Shown here piece by piece: positions 63,933-64,000 of a stretch of 64,000 bases of DNA. Where the stretch lies: the NCBI RefSeq assembly GCF_015319165.1, contig NZ_JADIVZ010000002.1:310001-374000 (forward strand), in the 5' to 3' direction. Numbering within the stretch: position 1 is the stretch's first letter; each line of letters starts with the position of its first letter. This DNA is from Nocardioides acrostichi (GTDB lineage: Bacteria; Actinomycetota; Actinomycetes; Propionibacteriales; Nocardioidaceae). The position numbers and the translations under genes were made by a program. The notes beneath the pieces were generated by a model. It did not search any database. It saw only the letters and a list, made by a program, of their open reading frames with translations, and was not told the origin of the DNA.

Positions 63933-63948
63933 GCTCTACGCTGACTGT

Positions 63949-64000
63949 GTGGTGATGACCGACGTCGACGAGCCCGAGAGGTCGACCTCCGCCGTGTCGA
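63949..64000 (+). CDS. Start of a further gene, cut by the window end
   Basis: TACGCT at 63937-63942 is followed 6 nt later by GTG GTG ATG (63949-63957) and an open frame MTDVDEPERSTSAVS to the window end, the same leaderless pattern as purC and others here. Seventeen codons are too few for identification. It is divergent from the GMC oxidoreductase gene with only 16 bp between starts, so the two promoters overlap. Confidence 0.5.
   Translation, partial: MVMTDVDEPERSTSAVS

Overview
This 64 kb window is chromosomal DNA from a high-GC actinobacterium. The signs are strong GC bias, many GTG starts, HspR/HAIR heat-shock control, SigE-family sigma factors, a class I lysyl-tRNA synthetase, DUF3151, and many genes that appear to be leaderless (a TAnnnT -10 box 6-8 nt before the start codon). 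Gene content suggests the Nocardioides/Propionibacteriales neighbourhood, but this is inference; no rRNA or tRNA gene is present to settle it.

Layout. 1-10 kb: end of a GNAT gene, then dnaK-grpE-dnaJ-hspR, a membrane DUF445 gene with an Abi-alpha-like gene, and clpB. Both dnaK and clpB carry a perfect HAIR operator for HspR. 10-22.6 kb: CPBP protease, membrane protein, aminotransferase, pyrE, MFS exporter, DedA, TrmH-type methylase, two tandem membrane-protein/SigE-sigma modules, a secreted septum-formation-like protein, DUF2867 and class II aldolase fba. 22.6-35.9 kb: a compact aromatic-acid catabolic island. It holds vanillin dehydrogenase, an IclR regulator and vanA-(71-aa protein)-vanB for vanillate to protocatechuate; pobA for 4-hydroxybenzoate to protocatechuate; and pcaHGBLFIJ for protocatechuate to succinyl-CoA and acetyl-CoA, with a second IclR regulator. 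Both divergent control regions carry the same 15-bp operator, TTCCG-N5-CGGAA. 35.9-51.1 kb: DUF3151, class I lysS, a LuxR-type regulator, a lipid kinase, purA, a DUF559 gene, a frameshifted secreted-protein gene, purD, a Uma2 nuclease-fold gene, purB and ppc. 51.1-55 kb: repeats, then a malonate module (matR, matB, madL, madM). 55-64 kb: MFS exporter, monooxygenase-fold protein, FAD oxidoreductase, secreted M15-like peptidase, purC, SRPBCC protein, fadD-type ligase, a GMC oxidoreductase and the first codons of a further gene.

How it fits together. The housekeeping backbone (chaperones, pyrE, fba, DUF3151, pur genes) resembles the actinobacterial arrangement known from mycobacteria. The aromatic island sits between fba and DUF3151 and ends in the TCA cycle; the malonate module feeds malonyl-CoA. 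No CRISPR array, insertion sequence, prophage, tRNA or rRNA gene was seen. The most unusual non-coding content is a set of intergenic hairpin repeats: a two-copy double-hairpin element after hspR and ppc, a pair of hairpins with complementary loops at 10.9 kb, a perfect 22-bp inverted repeat at 41.7 kb, and a repeat cluster at 62.1-62.2 kb.
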